Positions 21,819-22,567 of a DNA stretch of 22,567 bases are shown here, piece by piece. The DNA comes from DATMXS01 sp050260275 (GTDB taxonomy: Bacteria > Acidobacteriota > Terriglobia > Bryobacterales > Bryobacteraceae), in contig JBLNBX010000158.1 in NCBI GenBank assembly GCA_050260275.1, positions 1 to 22,567 on the forward strand, read 5' to 3'. Position 1 is the stretch's first letter, and each line of letters opens with the position of its first letter. The notes below the pieces were generated by a model. It saw only the letters and a program-made list of their open reading frames with translations. It had not been told where the DNA came from and searched no databases. Position numbers and translations under genes: made by a program.

Positions 21819-22567
21819 GTGCCCAGACCCAAGATCAGTGCGCTCGGGACCTATGTTCCGCCCCGGACGCTCGACAATTTCCAGCTCGAGAAGATGGTCG
21901 AGACCAGCAACGAGTGGATTCTCGAACGGACGGGTATCCGTACGCGCCATATCGCCGACCCCGACATGGCCACCTCCGACATCGCGTTCGAAGCCGCGAA
22001 AAGGGCGCTGGCCGAGCGCGGCATCGAGGGCTCCGATCTTGACGCGCTGATCGTCTGTACGGTCACTCCCGACATGCTGTTCCCGTCCACCGCCTGCATC
22101 GTGCAGGACAAGCTTGGAGCAAAGGGCGTCTGGGGTTTCGACCTGATCGCCGCCTGCTGCAGCTTCCTGTATGGGATGACGGCGGGTTCTCAACTCGTGG
22201 CCTCGGGCGCGCACAAGAGGGTGATGGTCATCGGCGCGGACACCATGTCGCGGATCATCGACTACACGGACCGCTCAACCTGCGTGCTGTTTGGCGACGG
22301 CGGCGGGGCTGTCATCATCGAGCCGAGCGAGGACGACTCCCTCGGTCTCATCGATTTCCTTCAGGAAGTGGACGGCTCCGGCGGGCAGTACCTGTACATG
22401 CCGGCGGGAGGCAGCCGCAAGCCACCGTCGCATGAGACCGTGGAGAACCGCGAGCACTTCGTTCACCAGGACGGCCAGCAGGTATACAAGTTTGCCGTCC
22501 GCCGCATGTACGAGATCTGCCGCGACCTTCTGGCGCGCAACGGCTTGACCGCGAACGACATCGCGTG
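21819..22567 (+). CDS. fabH: Beta-ketoacyl-ACP synthase III FabH, 3' end outside the window
   Basis: Condenses acetyl-CoA or another acyl-CoA with malonyl-ACP to start fatty-acid synthesis. 249 codons are present; the His-Asn part of the active site is off-window. Family marks are ISALGTYVPPRTLDN, TSNEWILERTGIRTRHIA (29-46), VCTVTPDMLFPSTAC (79-93) and the nucleophile at C113 in DLIAACCSFLYG. The usual sequence is AACSGF, so the two residues after the nucleophile are Cys-Ser rather than Ser-Gly. FGDGGGAVIIEP and VYKFAV are also typical. The start is GTG 21819 with GGAGG at 21810-21814; the frame has no stop before the window edge. Confidence 0.92.
   Translation, partial: MPRPKISALGTYVPPRTLDNFQLEKMVETSNEWILERTGIRTRHIADPDMATSDIAFEAAKRALAERGIEGSDLDALIVCTVTPDMLFPSTACIVQDKLGAKGVWGFDLIAACCSFLYGMTAGSQLVASGAHKRVMVIGADTMSRIIDYTDRSTCVLFGDGGGAVIIEPSEDDSLGLIDFLQEVDGSGGQYLYMPAGGSRKPPSHETVENREHFVHQDGQQVYKFAVRRMYEICRDLLARNGLTANDIA

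Overview
This is a GC-rich bacterial chromosome window. Protein style suggests an acidobacterium, perhaps of the Solibacter/Bryobacter type: DciA followed by GatC and GatA, an archaeal-type TrmB regulator in a bacterium, an unusual Fe/Mn-SOD subtype, and an XRE plus S24-like regulator. That placement is inference from protein resemblance; there is no rRNA or marker phylogeny here. I see no tRNA or rRNA gene, CRISPR array, insertion sequence, attachment site or replication origin. Coding density is high and no gene-free stretch exceeds about 260 bases.

Layout. 1-3500 (+): the tail of a surface-polysaccharide-type locus, with a 5'-truncated parallel beta-helix protein, a GT4 glycosyltransferase and a GNAT/FemAB-like acyltransferase. 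3554-5131 (-): ribulokinase AraB, with a 260-bp upstream region that carries a perfect 12-bp inverted repeat. 5392-9870 (+): egtD followed 21 nt later by a 1125-residue fusion of a bis-pterin Mo/W oxidoreductase and a cysteine desulfurase. 9949-12883 (+): a DinB-fold protein, an aldehyde dehydrogenase close to succinate-semialdehyde dehydrogenase, and a TrmB-type regulator. 13043-15146 (+): dciA-like, gatC and gatA with 4-nt start/stop overlaps. 15217-15834 (+): superoxide dismutase. 16061-17490 (-): ubiX then pheA, overlapping by 4 nt. 17590-19383: an XRE/S24-like regulator with a clear promoter, a convergent gene of unknown function, a 39-residue exported-looking peptide, and two copies of a near-palindromic site. 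19492-20958 (+): a 7-TM protein and a single-TM protein. 21011-21730 (-): a SprT-like zincin. 21819 to the edge (+): FabH.

Main result. egtD plus the fusion looks like an oxygen-independent ergothioneine pathway. EgtD makes hercynine (trimethylhistidine) from histidine. The fusion has the architecture I recall for the metallopterin-dependent ergothioneine synthase of Caldithrix abyssi (Beliaeva and Seebeck): an N-terminal module related to tungsten acetylene hydratase and a C-terminal cysteine desulfurase, which together move sulfur from cysteine to C2 of the hercynine imidazole. No EgtB, EgtC, EgtE or EanB is present. The 4Fe-4S cysteines, a plausible metal-ligand cysteine, the PLP lysine and the persulfide cysteine are all visible.

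Second result. A 16-nt sequence at the heart of a 20-bp near-palindrome occurs upstream of the XRE/S24-like regulator and again between the divergent 152-residue gene and the 39-residue peptide. This suggests a small autoregulated circuit that I do not recognise.
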